IMG/VR virus record: IMGVR_UViG_3300043409_001462
Span: 62,001 to 126,000 of that record
Strand: one strand, 5' to 3'
From: a virus
DNA length: 64,000 nucleotides
Position 1 is the first letter of the stretch. Every line of letters begins with the position of its first letter. Of this stretch, positions 38,389-46,039 are shown piece by piece. The position numbers were made by a program, and so were the translations under genes. The notes beneath the pieces are model-generated. The model saw only the letters and a list, made by a program, of their open reading frames with translations. It was not told the DNA's origin and made no database searches.

Positions 38389-38928
38389 ATGAAAGTTATA
38401 GCAATCGGTGGTAATCCAGGCAGTGGTAAGTCGACGCTGATGAAGCGTGTGATTGAGTATTACACTCCTGTAAAAAAGTATGATGAGTTTAAGTTGGTTC
38501 CTTACCTACAGAATAACAAAATTTACATTCTTGGTAAGTATGATGAAGGTGAAGTATTTTCTGGCACTGACCGTATGAGTATGGCAGTTCAGCCAGAGGC
38601 TATTAAATTTTTAGCTAGTCTTCCTGCTGATTCTATAGTATTATATGAAGGTGATAGATTGTTCACTGCTTCATTCCTAGAAGATTGTGCAGAGAAGTAT
38701 GAATTGAAGATTATTCATTTATCTACTTCTGTGGAAGTTCGTGAAGATCGTTACAAGGAACGTGGGAGCAACCAAAACGTTACATGGCTTCAGGGTCGTG
38801 AAAGTAAGATCAATAACATTTTGACGAATATGTCTCTATTATTTTTCGTAGACTCATTTCAAAACGACGACTGGTTTGAACAAGAAATTATATTTCAATC
38901 TATAATTAATGAGGTGAACAATGGATGA
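38389..38928 (+). CDS. P-loop kinase, 5-hydroxymethyl-base DNA kinase-like
   Basis: A 179-residue P-loop protein; ATG 38389 has GGAG 5 bases upstream. Walker A GNPGSGKS (8-15) and a later YEGDRLFTASFLEDC block resemble the DNA kinases that phosphorylate 5-hydroxymethyl-uracil in DNA. Position right after the aGPT-PPlase-like gene fits the activation step between oxidation and amine transfer. Confidence 0.7.
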   Translation: MKVIAIGGNPGSGKSTLMKRVIEYYTPVKKYDEFKLVPYLQNNKIYILGKYDEGEVFSGTDRMSMAVQPEAIKFLASLPADSIVLYEGDRLFTASFLEDCAEKYELKIIHLSTSVEVREDRYKERGSNQNVTWLQGRESKINNILTNMSLLFFVDSFQNDDWFEQEIIFQSIINEVNNG

Positions 38929-39283
38929 TATTAAAGTTGTATATGGCCCAGCTGACAAATATGATACTAGCGTAACTGCTTCTTATGGAGAAACTGACTT
39001 GACTGGAAAAAATTTCTACAAATATGCTGAAAACAAAATTCTTGCAGATCTTTGTGACTATATAGATAAGACGTACGATCAACACTACATGTCTGAAAAT
39101 GATGTACAGTGTTTTGATGCGTGGATTGCTCTTGGAGATGCGACTCCTACCTTCCGTAATACAGCCTTGAAGTATCTTTGGCGTTATGGTAAGAAGAGCG
39201 GTAACAACAAAGATGACTTGATGAAGACCTTACATTACACACTGTTGTGTTTGTATAACGATCACTATAAGGATGTTAAATAA
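38921..39283 (+). CDS. DUF3310-like protein
   Basis: A 120-residue protein overlapping the kinase by 8 bases. CFDAWIALGDATPTFRNTALK, then YLWRYGKKSGNNKDDLMKTL, is the DUF3310 signature (all-helical, found next to nucleotide-metabolism genes in phages). Function unknown; MazG-like folding has been suggested for related families. Confidence 0.7.
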   Translation: MDDIKVVYGPADKYDTSVTASYGETDLTGKNFYKYAENKILADLCDYIDKTYDQHYMSENDVQCFDAWIALGDATPTFRNTALKYLWRYGKKSGNNKDDLMKTLHYTLLCLYNDHYKDVK

Positions 39284-40137
39284 TGGAAATTAATGTACCA
39301 ATCGAAATGCTTCGTGAGCGGAAGCTTTTCGTCGCGACTCCAATGTATGGCGGTATGTGCGCTGGAATGTTTGCTAAGTCTACTGCCGACTTGTCTGCTA
39401 TTTGTACGCAGTATGGTATTCCCCTACAGTACTACTATCTCTTCAACGAGTCATTGATCACTCGTGCACGCAACTACTGTGTTGATGAGTTTATGCGTTC
39501 GGATGCTGAACATCTTATGTTTATTGATGCTGATATTGGTTTCAATCCTCAGGATGTTATTGCTCTTATGGCTTTGCAGGCACAGGAGCCAGATAAGTAT
39601 GATATCATTGGTGGACCTTATCCTAAGAAGTGCATCAGCTGGGAAAAGATTAAGCTTGCAGTTGATAAGGGTATGGCTGACGAAGATCCAAACGTACTAG
39701 AAAAGTTCGTTGGTGATTATGTTTTCAATCCTAAGAATAACACTGGATCTATTCCTCTTGGAGAGCCAGTAGAAGTTCTAGAGATTGGTACTGGTTTTAT
39801 GATGATCAGTAAGCAAGCTTTGACTAAGTTTAGAGATAGCTATCCTCAACTTAGCTATAAGCCTGATCACGTTCGTACTGAAGCTTTTGATGGGTCACGT
39901 GAAATCCTCCAGTATTTCCAGGCTGAGATTGATCCTGTTTCTAGACGTTACCTTTCAGAAGACTATTGGTTTTGTCAGAAGGTTCAGGCTATTGGTCTCA
40001 AGACTTGGTTCTGTCCTTGGATGAAGATGCAGCACGTTGGCTCTTACATCTTTGGTGGTTCGTTGTCAGATCTTGCGTCTATTGGGGCGGCAGCAACTGC
40101 TGATCCTAGTGCTCTTGGTGGTAAGAAGAAGAAGTGA
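39283..40137 (+). CDS. GT-A fold glycosyltransferase
   Basis: A 284-residue glycosyltransferase with the DxD motif D82-A83-D84 in LMFIDADIGF and a later YLSEDYWFCQ segment typical of acceptor-side acid residues. TAATG coupling to the DUF3310-like gene ties it to the cassette. It could transfer sugar to the hydroxymethylated or further modified base, or act on surface glycans; the former is favoured by context. The C terminus is a short Lys run. Confidence 0.8.
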   Translation: MEINVPIEMLRERKLFVATPMYGGMCAGMFAKSTADLSAICTQYGIPLQYYYLFNESLITRARNYCVDEFMRSDAEHLMFIDADIGFNPQDVIALMALQAQEPDKYDIIGGPYPKKCISWEKIKLAVDKGMADEDPNVLEKFVGDYVFNPKNNTGSIPLGEPVEVLEIGTGFMMISKQALTKFRDSYPQLSYKPDHVRTEAFDGSREILQYFQAEIDPVSRRYLSEDYWFCQKVQAIGLKTWFCPWMKMQHVGSYIFGGSLSDLASIGAAATADPSALGGKKKK

Positions 40138-40151
40138 AAAAGGAATATATC

Positions 40152-40814
40152 ATGAATCTTAATGTGAAGACTATCGAAATCCTCAAGAATTTTTACTCTA
40201 TCAATCCTTCGCTCGTCGTGAAGGAAGGTAACGTATTGACTACCATTTCAACTGGTAAGACAATCGTCGCCAAGGCGACTGTACCAGATACATTTAGTAA
40301 GCGTTTTGCTATGTATAATCTTGGTCGGTTTATTAATTCTGTTACCTCTTATGAGAAGGCGGAAATTACATTTAATGACACTAACGTTGTTATTAAGGAA
40401 ACTGATAAGAATGAGAGCACTCGTTTGGCTTATGCTGATGAGTCAGGTATCAAGGTTCCTCCTGAGAAGGCTATTAATCTTCCTACAATCGATGCTACCT
40501 GTAAGATTACTACTGTAGCTCTTCGCACTGTACAAAAGCAGCTTGGTATTCTTGATGTACCTGAAATTGCTGTTACTGGCGATGGAACAAATATCTATCT
40601 TCAAGCTGTTGATTCTAAGAACGTAAATAGTGATACATTTTCTATTGTTATTGGATCAACTGATCGCACATTCCGTGCTTTGTTCAAGGTTGAAAACATC
40701 AAGGTGATTCCTGGAGACTACGAAGTTGATATTTGTTCGAAGGGCATCTCCCACTTTAAGGGAGAAGGTATCGAATACTGGATTGCAGTCGAGGCAAATT
40801 CAACCTACAGTTAA
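40152..40814 (+). CDS. gp45: Sliding clamp gp45
   Basis: A 220-residue trimeric PCNA-like clamp. The ATG at 40152 is preceded by AAGGA; the frame also has a GTG at 40134. NLNVKTIEILKNFYSINPSL and the two-fold repeat of clamp domains are clear. It holds the polymerase on DNA and activates gp55-dependent late transcription. It is also the likely docking site for the PIP-like tails of the two DNA-modifying proteins. Confidence 0.95.
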   Translation: MNLNVKTIEILKNFYSINPSLVVKEGNVLTTISTGKTIVAKATVPDTFSKRFAMYNLGRFINSVTSYEKAEITFNDTNVVIKETDKNESTRLAYADESGIKVPPEKAINLPTIDATCKITTVALRTVQKQLGILDVPEIAVTGDGTNIYLQAVDSKNVNSDTFSIVIGSTDRTFRALFKVENIKVIPGDYEVDICSKGISHFKGEGIEYWIAVEANSTYS

Positions 40815-40817
40815 GGG

Positions 40818-40856
40818 TTGACTTTTTCTACGGGAGGAGCTATTATAGTTCCTCCC
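40818..40856 (+). promoter_or_regulatory. sigma70-type promoter with dyad around -10
   Basis: TTGACT (40818-40823), 17 bases, TATTAT (40841-40846). The -10 lies in the centre of an inverted repeat GGGAGGA (40832-40838) / TCCTCCC (40850-40856), which could be an operator or, in readthrough RNA from gp45, a hairpin. Confidence 0.7.
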
Positions 40857-40878
40857 ACTTTATATTATGAGGTATGTG

Positions 40879-41427
40879 ATGCATATCGATGCAAAAAAGA
40901 AATTACTGATAACAGAAATTGTTAAGATAGGATTAAATATTCCTTTCCAATCAGTCAAAGCGAAAATTATTTATTTTAATGAAAATGGTTCTTTAGAACC
41001 AAGATTAAGTATGTCATTTTCACCGAATATTCCAATTAATTCAACAGGAATATACACAATATACGCATCAAAAGATGGAATTGATGAGTGTCTTTATGTT
41101 GGTGAATCTGCTTACTGTGTCAGTCAAAGAATCAGAAGGTTTTTCAAAGAGCTTACTGGTTGTAGTAATCCAAATGAAACTCATCCAGCTGCAACTAAAG
41201 CTAAAGAGAATCGATATTCTCTAGAATCACATACTTTTAAAGTAAAGTGGATTCCATGGCCTTCAATAATTGAAGCCGCTCTAAAATTCGATGTTAAATT
41301 TGACGATTATTTTATGAATAATTTAGATAGCGAAATATCTTATTTAGTTAAATCGAAGTATAATTGCACAACATATATGATGTACGGTTATAGTGCTGCA
41401 ACTCTAAAAGACTTTTTGGGAGTTTAA
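40879..41427 (+). CDS. GIY-YIG-domain protein
   Basis: A 182-residue protein; ATG 40879 has GAGG 6 bases upstream, better than the ATG at 40867. GIYTIYASKDGI followed by CLYVGES and then RIRRFF matches the GIY-YIG nuclease core (GIY, YVG, Arg). It is inserted between clamp and clamp-loader genes with its own promoter. It may be a free-standing homing-type nuclease or a repair/processing nuclease. No second DNA-binding domain is recognised. Confidence 0.7.
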   Translation: MHIDAKKKLLITEIVKIGLNIPFQSVKAKIIYFNENGSLEPRLSMSFSPNIPINSTGIYTIYASKDGIDECLYVGESAYCVSQRIRRFFKELTGCSNPNETHPAATKAKENRYSLESHTFKVKWIPWPSIIEAALKFDVKFDDYFMNNLDSEISYLVKSKYNCTTYMMYGYSAATLKDFLGV

Positions 41428-41428
41428 T

Positions 41429-42367
41429 ATGCTTGAAGAATTTCTCTGGGTTGAGAAGTATCGTCCTAAAACTGTTGAGGAAACTATCCTACCTGCTGAT
41501 CTCAAGGCTGTATTCCAACAGTTCGTCGATCAGAAGAACATTCCTAATCTAATCTTATCTGGTTCTGCAGGCGTTGGTAAAACAACTATCGCTCGAGCTA
41601 TGCTCGAACAACTCGAATGCGACTACATCGTAATCAATGGGTCTATGAATGGTGGCATTGACACTCTCCGAAATGAAATCCTCTCTTTCGCTTCATCCGT
41701 CTCACTCCAGGGTGGACGTAAATATGTCATTCTTGACGAAGCAGATTACCTCAACGCAAACTCTACCCAACCCGCTCTCCGAAATTTTATGGAAGAGTTC
41801 TCTCGAAACTGTGGTTTCATTCTCACATGCAACTTTAAAAACAGAATCATTGAACCGCTACATTCTCGGTGCTCTGTCGTAGACTTCAAGATCAGCAAGA
41901 AGGATATGGCCAAGCTCGCTATGCAGTTTATGAAGCGAGTCAACATTATTCTTAATACAGAAAACATCAAGTATGAGTCTGCTGTTGTTGCAGAGGTAAT
42001 CCAAAAGCATTTCCCTGATTGGCGTCGTGTTCTTAATGAGCTGCAACGCTATGCAGCTACAGGTTCTATTGACACTGGTATTCTTGCTAATATGCAGGAT
42101 ATATCGATCAAAGAACTGGTCGATCTCCTTAAGGACAAAAACTTTACTGAGATTCGCAAGTGGGTTGCTAATAATCCTGACTATGATCAAAACGAAATTT
42201 ATCGCAAGCTTTATGAGCAAGCTTGTAATTTCCTAGAGGCTACAGCTGTAGCGCAACTTGTATTGATTATAGCTAGGTATCAGTATCAGGCTGCTTTTTC
42301 TGCCAATGCAGAAATCAATCTCGTTGCTTGTTTGACTGAGGTTATGAAGGATTGTGAATTTCAATGA
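41429..42367 (+). CDS. gp44: Clamp loader large subunit gp44
   Basis: A 312-residue AAA+ ATPase: EKYRPKTVEETILP, Walker A GSAGVGKT (45-52), Walker B VILDEAD (100-106), sensor 1 LTCNF and the clamp-loader SRC motif (146-148). Four copies with one gp62 load gp45. It starts one base after the GIY-YIG stop. Confidence 0.96.
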   Translation: MLEEFLWVEKYRPKTVEETILPADLKAVFQQFVDQKNIPNLILSGSAGVGKTTIARAMLEQLECDYIVINGSMNGGIDTLRNEILSFASSVSLQGGRKYVILDEADYLNANSTQPALRNFMEEFSRNCGFILTCNFKNRIIEPLHSRCSVVDFKISKKDMAKLAMQFMKRVNIILNTENIKYESAVVAEVIQKHFPDWRRVLNELQRYAATGSIDTGILANMQDISIKELVDLLKDKNFTEIRKWVANNPDYDQNEIYRKLYEQACNFLEATAVAQLVLIIARYQYQAAFSANAEINLVACLTEVMKDCEFQ

Positions 42368-42741
42368 GTCCATTCGACATTATCAATTCTATCACTTACA
42401 ACAAGAAGCGTTTGATTGACGATTCTAATGAGAAGATGTACAATGCGTATCAGGTAAATAAAGGTTTGTCTTATTTTAAAGACACAATCTTCATTGCTCA
42501 AGAAATGAACATGAATTATCATCTTGATAATTTGCTTCAGCATGACTATCTTTTCCATACCGTAAGGAAGCAGAAGAGATTTGCTAAGTGGGTTAAGAAA
42601 GACAAGGATGCTGATATTGAAGCTATCAAGATTTATTTCAATTATGGCTATCGTAAAGCGCAAGAAGCTTATTCGATCCTATCAAAAGATCAGCTTGAGT
42701 ACATAAAGGAAAAAGTCAAGGGTGGAGCTTGCAATCGATAA
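42364..42741 (+). CDS. gp62: Clamp loader small subunit gp62
   Basis: A 125-residue homologue of gp62: MSPFDIINSITYNKKRLIDD and NKGLSYFKDTIFIAQEMN, then KRFAKWVKK. Coupled to gp44 by ATGA as in T4, where coupling sets the 4:1 ratio. Confidence 0.9.
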   Translation: MSPFDIINSITYNKKRLIDDSNEKMYNAYQVNKGLSYFKDTIFIAQEMNMNYHLDNLLQHDYLFHTVRKQKRFAKWVKKDKDADIEAIKIYFNYGYRKAQEAYSILSKDQLEYIKEKVKGGACNR

Positions 42742-42744
42742 AAG

Positions 42745-42752
42745 CATAAATA
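42745..42752 (+). promoter_or_regulatory. Late-type promoter CATAAATA before regA
   Basis: CATAAATA directly after gp62. If used, transcription would begin near 42758, inside the 5' arm of the regA leader hairpin. Confidence 0.5.
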
Positions 42753-42802
42753 CCTCATAACATGTTCAAGTGACAAAAACAAAAACAAATAATTATGAGG
42801 TA
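42751..42802 (+). promoter_or_regulatory. regA leader hairpin covering the ribosome site
   Basis: A perfect 10-bp inverted repeat, TACCTCATAA (42751-42760) and TTATGAGGTA (42793-42802), encloses a 32-base A-rich loop. The 3' arm contains the GAGG ribosome site, 6 bases before the regA ATG at 42807, so the stem would hide it. Confidence 0.7.
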
Positions 42803-42806
42803 AACG

Positions 42807-43205
42807 ATGGCTATATTAGATTCACTGATCGAGGTGAAAATTGCTGAGGAAGAAGATTTCCTAAAGATTAAGGAAACTCTTACACGTATCGGCGTTGCAT
42901 CTAGAAAAGATCACAAGCTTTATCAATCATGTCATATCCTGCACAAGCAGGGTAAATATTATATCGTACACTTTAAAGAGTTGTTTTCTCTTGATGGTAA
43001 ACCAACAAATTTCAGTGAAGAAGATATAGGTCGCAGAAACACAATTTGTCAGCTACTCGAAGACTGGAACTTGATCAAGGTAGTAGAAGCTGATAAAATC
43101 AAATTACCAAAATCTCCTATGAGCCAAATTAAGATCCTACCTCATAAGGAAAAGGATGAATGGGAATTGGTAGCAAAGTACAATATCGGTAGGAAAAAAA
43201 CCTAA
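42807..43205 (+). CDS. regA: Translational repressor RegA
   Basis: A 132-residue RegA homologue. DFLKIKETLTRIGVASRKDH, then KLYQSCHILHKQGKYYIVHFK, aligns by eye with T4 RegA. RegA binds the initiation regions of many early mRNAs, including its own. The leader here forms a hairpin over its ribosome site, giving a likely autoregulatory target. Confidence 0.95.
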   Translation: MAILDSLIEVKIAEEEDFLKIKETLTRIGVASRKDHKLYQSCHILHKQGKYYIVHFKELFSLDGKPTNFSEEDIGRRNTICQLLEDWNLIKVVEADKIKLPKSPMSQIKILPHKEKDEWELVAKYNIGRKKT

Positions 43206-43221
43206 TATAATGTGAGGCGAA

Positions 43222-43569
43222 ATGTTTAGTATGTTCAAACCAAAACCAAAAACTACGGCTGACCAACAGCTGGAAGAAATTAAAAATATCCTGTTCCCAC
43301 CATTCAAGAAGCAAACAGAAAAAGATGTTACGTTTCTGATTGACTATTCGGCTGACTCGAATCTACAAGCAGCTGTCAATGATCTTGAAGAAGGTCATTG
43401 CGATGAGATTGTTATAGGTACAATAAACAAGGTTGTGGATAGAATGGTTGAAGTCAGAAAAATTCTCAAGGCGTATGGAGAATTTGATACCGACGCAAAA
43501 TACATTATCGTTGATGATATGCCTACCGATAAAGAGGATATTGAAGTTGGAAATGAAAGACGACATTGA
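43222..43569 (+). CDS. Unknown protein after regA
   Basis: A 115-residue acidic protein (GAGGCGAA before ATG). In T4 the polymerase gene 43 follows regA; here it does not. FLIDYSADSNLQAAVNDLEEGH and the C-terminal acidic tail are not recognised. Confidence 0.65.
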   Translation: MFSMFKPKPKTTADQQLEEIKNILFPPFKKQTEKDVTFLIDYSADSNLQAAVNDLEEGHCDEIVIGTINKVVDRMVEVRKILKAYGEFDTDAKYIIVDDMPTDKEDIEVGNERRH

Positions 43570-43735
43570 CTATTTGATCGAAGCTCTTGAAGAGATGATC
43601 GACGCCAGAGATGATATGTGGCAGGAAGAGAAATTCTGCAACTACAAACAGATGACTAAGATTGGGGTGGAACGCTACGAACCAGCTCGCGAAAAGCTTA
43701 GGTTCTTTCTAAAAGAAATTGTTAAGCTTAAGTAA
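43553..43735 (+). CDS. Small acidic helical protein
   Basis: A 60-residue ORF (MKDDIDYLIEALEEMIDARDD) overlapping its neighbour by 17 bases, with TTGGAA before the ATG. Its frame extends upstream but the start at 43553 is best placed. Unknown function. Confidence 0.55.
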   Translation: MKDDIDYLIEALEEMIDARDDMWQEEKFCNYKQMTKIGVERYEPAREKLRFFLKEIVKLK

Positions 43736-43743
43736 ATTAGGTG

Positions 43744-43772
43744 TTGACTTCTCCGTCTAGGTGGGGTACAAT
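43744..43772 (+). promoter_or_regulatory. Early promoter TTGACT-17-TACAAT
   Basis: TTGACT 43744-43749 and TACAAT 43767-43772; strong sigma70 form ahead of the small early genes. Confidence 0.8.
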
Positions 43773-43798
43773 AATAGAGTTGAAATAGGAGCTAAAAA

Positions 43799-43966
43799 AT
43801 GAACCTTTCGGATCTCTTTGCTGAGTTTAAGTCACTTCCCTCCGCCGAAGCCAAGGTTGAGTACCTTCGGTCTCTTGCTACGCTCAACCTTCCCTACGAT
43901 ATTAATTACCAAGCTCTAATTGCCGCTTGGGAACGTATAGCTCGAGTTGAAGCGGCTCGAGCTTAA
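43799..43966 (+). CDS. Small early protein, 55 aa
   Basis: ATG 43799 follows ATAGGAGC and an early promoter; 55 residues (MNLSDLFAEFKSLPSAEAKV...), helical and Ala/Glu rich. Too short for many gene callers. Unknown; likely host-takeover class by promoter and size. Confidence 0.65.
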   Translation: MNLSDLFAEFKSLPSAEAKVEYLRSLATLNLPYDINYQALIAAWERIARVEAARA

Positions 43967-44010
43967 CAATAAAAAAATAAAAAAAAGTATTGTCTAGCTA
44001 CGATTTAGGG

Positions 44011-44039
44011 TTGACTTCCTCGACTAACTGTAGTATACT
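44011..44039 (+). promoter_or_regulatory. Early promoter TTGACT-17-TATACT
   Basis: TTGACT 44011-44016, TATACT 44034-44039. It shares the block CTGTAGTATACTATATG with the promoter at 44675. Confidence 0.8.
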
Positions 44040-44086
44040 ATATGCATGGTTGGTTGAGGTTGTCGCCTCGTTACAGGAGCTGAGCA

Positions 44087-44278
44087 ATGAAAGCTTTCAC
44101 GGTTTACGGTTCTTTCTACGGTTCGGATGAGCTTCCCGAGGCTATCGCCTCTTTTCCCACCTATCTTGAGGCTGAGATTTTCGTTCGCGATTATCCCGAG
44201 TCCGACCCTATCGTCGAGTACGATCGGTACTTGATTGAGATGACGGTTGGTGGCGCTCGTTTTACTACCTACGCCTAA
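44087..44278 (+). CDS. Small early protein, 63 aa
   Basis: AGGAGCTGAGCA before ATG. MKAFTVYGSFYGSDELPEAI: alpha/beta, acidic. It resembles the 44292 and 44475 proteins in layout (short beta opening, then a helix with EA-rich residues), so the three may be an expanded family. Unknown. Confidence 0.65.
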   Translation: MKAFTVYGSFYGSDELPEAIASFPTYLEAEIFVRDYPESDPIVEYDRYLIEMTVGGARFTTYA

Positions 44279-44291
44279 CTGGAGCTTGACT

Positions 44292-44465
44292 ATGACTGTA
44301 TACGTTCTTCTCGTTGGATACGACTATGAGGGGCAGCAGTGCCTCGGTGTATATTACTCTCGCCAGGAGGCTCAGGAAGCCTTCGAGGCGGCTGACTGGT
44401 TGGGTGGGTACCCTGCGATCGAGGAACGAGTCCTCGGCGTCCCTGCAGAAGCTCTTGACCTCTAG
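44292..44465 (+). CDS. Small early protein, 57 aa
   Basis: ATG 44292 with GGAG upstream chosen over an earlier GTG-type start at 44247. MTVYVLLVGYDYEGQQCLGV then SRQEAQEAFEAA. Same alpha/beta layout as its neighbours. Unknown. Confidence 0.65.
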   Translation: MTVYVLLVGYDYEGQQCLGVYYSRQEAQEAFEAADWLGGYPAIEERVLGVPAEALDL

Positions 44466-44474
44466 GAGATAATT

Positions 44475-44660
44475 ATGTTCGTAGCAATTCTCACGAATTT
44501 CGGTAACACCATCTATAGCGGTGACGACCTGTCAGCTGCTATTGCTAAGGTTGAGTCTGCTTGCTTCGAAGCCACGGTTCAGCATTACGAATCAGACGGT
44601 CGTAGCGGACTGATGAGCTATTCTCCCATCTCTGGGTGGAGGACGATTGTTTCGTTCTAG
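44475..44660 (+). CDS. Small early protein, 61 aa
   Basis: AGGAGATAATT before ATG. MFVAILTNFGNTIYSGDDLS then AAIAKVESACFEA. Probably related in fold to the two preceding small proteins. Unknown. Confidence 0.65.
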   Translation: MFVAILTNFGNTIYSGDDLSAAIAKVESACFEATVQHYESDGRSGLMSYSPISGWRTIVSF

Positions 44661-44674
44661 GAACAATTTTCCTG

Positions 44675-44703
44675 TTGACTTCCTCTGAAAGCTGTAGTAT
44701 ACT
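44675..44703 (+). promoter_or_regulatory. Early promoter TTGACT-17-TATACT
   Basis: TTGACT 44675-44680, TATACT 44698-44703; drives the next small-gene run. Confidence 0.8.
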
Positions 44704-44730
44704 ATATGTACGGTTGATAAGGAGCCTCTG

Positions 44731-44832
44731 ATGTCTACGAATGATCTTCTGATTGTGTTTGGTCCGCTTATCGTGATGGCGCTGGGTATGGCGCTCGGTC
44801 TTATCGTTTACACCATCCGTGAGGTACGCTAA
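44731..44832 (+). CDS. 33-aa single-pass membrane peptide
   Basis: ATG 44731 has AAGGAGCC upstream. MSTNDLLIVFGPLIVMALGM then ALGLIVYTIREVR: one hydrophobic helix with a short basic cytoplasmic end. The stop overlaps the next start (TAATG). Likely an early inner-membrane effector; role unknown. Confidence 0.65.
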   Translation: MSTNDLLIVFGPLIVMALGMALGLIVYTIREVR

Positions 44833-45191
44833 TGTCTGGTATGAACCTGCTGCTGTCTGATTCTCGTGGCGTCTATATCCCTCGCGACTTCGCTGATTTC
44901 GGCGCGCATTGGGATGGCGTAAAAGCCGAAGATCTCGAAATTCTCGCCGCTGGACCCGACCACGAGCACTACTGGGAAGCCTGGGACGCTGTGTTGGGGG
45001 CTGCTACCTATACCGATGGTAAAAACAATGTGTGGCACCTTTCTCAAGACGGTGACTTGTGGGCTGTTTGTCCTGATCTTATGACCGATGAGGAGTACTA
45101 TGGCTACTACGGCGAGCATCGTTCTGATCTCGACGCTGACAGTCGATTTGAAACTGACAACTGGTATGACACTTCTGCGGAGTTGCGCTAA
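44832..45191 (+). CDS. Small early acidic protein, 119 aa
   Basis: Coupled to the membrane peptide by TAATG. Rich in Asp, Trp, Tyr and His (DFADFGAHWDGVKAEDLEIL); strongly acidic, which is common among phage inhibitors and DNA mimics, but no known family is recognised. Confidence 0.65.
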   Translation: MSGMNLLLSDSRGVYIPRDFADFGAHWDGVKAEDLEILAAGPDHEHYWEAWDAVLGAATYTDGKNNVWHLSQDGDLWAVCPDLMTDEEYYGYYGEHRSDLDADSRFETDNWYDTSAELR

Positions 45192-45406
45192 TGTCTGATA
45201 CATTTTTCTCTCGTCCACCTGATACTCAGATTCGTGAGCTGGTAGATGAGCTATACAAGCGACTCATCGATAGTCGTAGGCTGCTCAAGATGTACGACGA
45301 GGATCCTGATCTAGCTCGTCGTAGTCATGACAAAGGTTACGCTCAAGGTATTCGTGAGGAAATCGCTTACCTAGGTCGTTTGCTCGACAAATATGAGCGT
45401 AGCTAA
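45191..45406 (+). CDS. Small early protein, 71 aa
   Basis: TAATG-coupled on both sides. Charged helical protein (IRELVDELYKRLIDSRRLLK). Unknown. Confidence 0.65.
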   Translation: MSDTFFSRPPDTQIRELVDELYKRLIDSRRLLKMYDEDPDLARRSHDKGYAQGIREEIAYLGRLLDKYERS

Positions 45407-45777
45407 TGACTATGCATCTTCTGCCTGCATTCGTTTCTACAACGAGCACTCGCAAACGTAAGTCAAAGCTTACGAGTAAGGCTAAGATTCAACTTGCAAC
45501 GCATCAGCAGTGGGTTGAAAAAATGACAAAAGGTATGAAGTCGGATAAGAAAGTACTTGACAAAGCCTGGAGAAAAGAGTATACTAGTTCTATGGTTGTT
45601 GATCGTTCGGCGTTTCAGAAGTCAGGTATGGCTCCTGGTGTTTGTGCGAAACCAGAAGAGAAAGTTTACTCTGGTGAAATGCAGCTGTTAGGTATTGCTA
45701 CGATGCACAAGTCCAATATGGTTCCTGTGTTTAAGAAGCAAGATGCCGAAGATATCGCTAGGATGAGGAGAGGTTGA
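45406..45777 (+). CDS. Small early basic protein, 123 aa
   Basis: Start by TAATG coupling; a second ATG at 45412. Lys/Arg-rich N terminus (TSTRKRKSKLTSKAKIQLATH), suggesting nucleic-acid or ribosome binding. I have a sense of similar proteins in alphaproteobacterial T4-like phages but no function. Confidence 0.65.
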   Translation: MTMHLLPAFVSTTSTRKRKSKLTSKAKIQLATHQQWVEKMTKGMKSDKKVLDKAWRKEYTSSMVVDRSAFQKSGMAPGVCAKPEEKVYSGEMQLLGIATMHKSNMVPVFKKQDAEDIARMRRG

Positions 45778-45953
45778 TGAACGATCAAATTGAAATTCAA
45801 GCTCAAGACAACTCTGGTATGTGGCGTACGTATCATGTAACCATGAACGATTCGCAACGAATTTTGGCTGAGATGCGGTCTATCCAATCTCGCTATCCGA
45901 ACTATCGTGTTCGTGCGATAGATCAGAATGGTCGTGTTGTAGACATTCTGTAA
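45777..45953 (+). CDS. Small early protein, 58 aa
   Basis: ATG overlaps the previous stop (TGATG) with GAGGAGAGG upstream. MNDQIEIQAQDNSGMWRTYH, helix, then RVRAIDQNGRVVDIL, an alpha/beta layout like the 44087-44660 proteins. Unknown. Confidence 0.65.
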   Translation: MNDQIEIQAQDNSGMWRTYHVTMNDSQRILAEMRSIQSRYPNYRVRAIDQNGRVVDIL

Positions 45954-45960
45954 ATAGTAG

Positions 45961-45989
45961 TTGACTTTCTTCAAGAAAGTTAGTATAAT
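45961..45989 (+). promoter_or_regulatory. Early promoter with perfect palindrome in spacer
   Basis: TTGACT 45961-45966 and TATAAT 45984-45989. ACTTTCTT-C-AAGAAAGT at 45964-45980 is a perfect 8-bp dyad between the two boxes, a likely operator. The gene it drives encodes an HTH-like protein. Confidence 0.8.
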
Positions 45990-46039
45990 AATGAAAGTTG
46001 GTCGTTCGACTGACTAAATAAGTGGAAATGGAGAATTAA

